Shown here: positions 62,672-64,000 of the stretch, one piece after another
Numbering within the stretch: the first letter of the stretch is position 1
Layout: each line of letters starts with the position of its first letter
Source of the DNA: Pseudoselenomonas ruminis
Lineage (GTDB): Bacteria; Bacillota; Negativicutes; Selenomonadales; Selenomonadaceae
Assembly (NCBI RefSeq): GCF_008271295.1
Contig: NZ_VTOY01000006.1
Coordinates: 1 to 64,000 of the forward strand
Length of the DNA stretch: 64,000 bases
Direction: 5' to 3'
The notes under the pieces: model-generated
What the model saw: the letters and a program-made list of their open reading frames with translations, nothing else
Database searches by the model: none
Told to the model about the DNA's origin: nothing
Made by a program: the position numbers and the translations under genes

Positions 62672-63313
62672 ATGAATACCTTCGTTTTACTCTTTATGAC
62701 TATTATCCTAGCCGTTTTTTTAAGCCTTGCGGGCAATCGCTGGATTGATAAACTCTATGCCGCTTCGCCGGATATTCTGAGCTTTCCGCAGGACATCGCC
62801 AAGCGGAGTTTTATCCGCCGCCGGGGACTGGCCTTTCTGCTCGGCGTTCTGTTTTCGCTGACGGCTTTGCGCCATCTCGGCATGATTCCCATCCAGCTCT
62901 ATTTCCTGTTCGCCTTCGAATATCTGCTGCTGCTCTACACCTTTACCGATTTCGAACAGCAGGTCATCTTCGACAATATGCTGCTGCCTTTTGCCCTGTT
63001 TGGCGGCATCTATACGACTGTGATGGGAATGCCGGTCTTTGACCATGCGTTGGCAGCCGCCGCGGGCGGCCTCTCTTTCCTGCTGCTTTCGGTTCTTACC
63101 CGCGGCGGTATCGGTGGGGGAGATATCAAACTGATCGCCGCGCTCGGTCTCTGGCTTGGCACCGAGGCACTGCTGACCATTGTCATCACGGGCCTGATTC
63201 TCGGCGGAATTGCCGCCCTGCTGCTGCTCGTCACCGGCAAAAAGAAACGCAACGAATATTTCGCCTACGGTCCCTACTTCACCATCGTAACGATACTCCT
63301 TACCGTTTATTAA
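62672..63313 (+). CDS. tadV: Tad prepilin peptidase (A24, TadV/CpaA-like)
   Basis: The 213-aa inner-membrane aspartic protease has about six spans. Catalytic aspartates lie in LYTFTDFEQQVIFDN and GIGGGDIKLIAALGLW. It processes Flp prepilin and TadE/G. The cysteine-containing N-methyltransferase domain of PilD is not evident. ATG at 62672 has AGAGGA upstream; ATG at 62651 is in frame and could add seven residues. It is divergent from the tad run, which is common for this gene. Confidence 0.88.
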   Translation: MNTFVLLFMTIILAVFLSLAGNRWIDKLYAASPDILSFPQDIAKRSFIRRRGLAFLLGVLFSLTALRHLGMIPIQLYFLFAFEYLLLLYTFTDFEQQVIFDNMLLPFALFGGIYTTVMGMPVFDHALAAAAGGLSFLLLSVLTRGGIGGGDIKLIAALGLWLGTEALLTIVITGLILGGIAALLLLVTGKKKRNEYFAYGPYFTIVTILLTVY

Positions 63314-63356
63314 ACAAAAAGGGACAGTAAAAAACCTTTACGTTTACATAAAAGAC

Positions 63357-63404
63357 AGAAGCCCTCATAAGTTAGATTGATTAATCTGACTTATGAGGGC
63401 TTCT
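63357..63404 (+). terminator. 22-bp hairpin related to that at 37.7 kb
   Basis: AGAAGCCCTCATAAG... (63357-63378) pairs with its complement (63383-63404) with one G/T mismatch and a four-base loop. It lies 43 bases after the prepilin peptidase stop and can terminate that transcript. The stem is a covaried relative of 37690-37733, and both are followed at 20-30 bases by TTTTTACCAATTAC. Confidence 0.6.
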
Positions 63405-63430
63405 GCTAAATGATCAACGTACTTTTTACC

Positions 63431-63997
63431 AATTACAGTTTGTAGGTTCGTGGAACCTTATTCGAAGCAGCTCTTCGCCGCCGCTAGGGGCAGTGCCAAC
63501 ACTACGCGGGAGATGTTTTTCTAAACGAAATTTTTATCTTTAATTAAGCATCGAAAAAGTTGCAAAACGCGCTTCGCTTGAACGGTAGCAATTTTTCGAC
63601 GAACGGTGAGGATAAAAATTTCGTTCTTCACGAAAAACATCAAACACTTCGTTTATGGCACTGCCCCTAGCGGCGGCTGAGTCTGTGGCGAGTTTCGCAG
63701 GGCTACCCCCTCCGAGGGCGTAGCAATTCGTGCCGGCTCTAACCGAGGCGGCGGGGGCCCCAGTACCATAAGCGTAGCCTTGACGTTCCGCGTGAAGCAA
63801 GAAATTTTTGCCTGCGTTCTCGTTGGAAAAGCAGTTTCGTCCAAGCGAAGCGCGTTTAACTGTTTTCCAACTCTTAATTAAAAGGCAAAAATTTCTTGTA
63901 GCGGGTTGTCACCGGTGGAGCGTTGGTACTGGGGCCCCCGCCGCCGGCAACTTACCTCGAACATGAACTGGGTACTACGCCCCTGCAAACTGTAATT
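63431..63997. repeat. Foldback cloverleaf repeat R3 (inverted, short form)
   Basis: This 567-bp member of the R1/R2 family is in the opposite orientation. Its left foldback corresponds to the right arm of R1 and its right foldback to the left arm. The middle arm (CCTTCCCC...GGGGAAGG and CGGATGAGGT...) is missing and replaced by about 80 unrelated bases near 63685-63740. Stems have co-varied: CCGCTAGGGGCAGTGCC with GGCACTGCCCCTAGCGG (A-T in R1 changed to G-C), and GGCCCCAGTACC with GGTACTGGGGCC. Terminal repeats AATTACAGTTTGT and ACAAACTGTAATT are perfect. Confidence 0.88.
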
Positions 63998-64000
63998 TCA

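Overview
The window looks like chromosome from a diderm Firmicute of the Negativicutes, most likely a Selenomonas-type member of the Selenomonadaceae. Firmicute-style gene order (yybS-gdpP-rplI-lon-dnaB, a DeoR-fruK-fruA operon, a CymR-like Rrf2 regulator next to cysK) sits beside outer-membrane features (a type V autotransporter and an RcpA/CpaC secretin). I see no rRNA, tRNA, CRISPR array or intact prophage.

Layout. 0-2.3 kb: cysK divergent from an Rrf2 regulator, then a structured leader ahead of a 77-aa protein. 2.3-5.7 kb: sucrose PTS and sucrose-6-phosphate hydrolase. 5.9-6.6 kb: foldback repeat R1. 6.6-13.4 kb: the yybS/gdpP/rplI/lon/dnaB cluster. 13.5-18.9 kb: phosphohexomutase, repeat R2, a phosphoheptose-isomerase-like gene and four envelope or unknown genes. 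19-29.3 kb: a membrane MutS-like ATPase, an alanine/glycine symporter, AzlCD, PanF with its YhdT partner, an exported M48 protease, and O-acetylhomoserine sulfhydrylase. 29.3-35.9 kb: YitT, the fructose operon, a cytidine-deaminase-like protein without zinc ligands, and MgtC. 35.9-36.4 kb: a gene-free AT-rich stretch with a dense cluster of DnaA boxes. 36.4-45.2 kb: an LCP cell-wall ligase, then an apparent island (membrane LuxR regulator, U32 protein, autotransporter) between two IS3-family remnants, then malic enzyme. 45.2-51.8 kb: a chemoreceptor broken by an amber codon, gyrA, Ppx/GppA, a candidate small RNA and a guanylate-kinase-like gene. 52-63.3 kb: a tad/Flp pilus locus. 63.4-64 kb: foldback repeat R3, inverted relative to R1 and R2.

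How the genes work together. The cysK and O-acetylhomoserine sulfhydrylase promoters share the same -35, spacer length, -10 and an almost identical 27-bp palindromic site, so they probably form one sulfur regulon, plausibly under the Rrf2 protein encoded next to cysK. The tad locus contains secretin, CpaB, two ParA-like proteins, TadB, Flp pilin, TadE, TadA ATPase, TadC and DUF192 on one strand, with TadG convergent and the prepilin peptidase divergent. It is close to a complete Flp pilus system.

Most unusual content. R1, R2 and R3 (plus a fourth end at base 1) are 0.57-0.71 kb elements that can fold into a large cloverleaf: terminal inverted repeats enclosing two or three long foldback arms. 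Bases on opposite arms have changed together between copies. Other points of interest are the DnaA-box cluster, the zinc-less deaminase, the IS-flanked adhesin island and two candidate structured RNAs.
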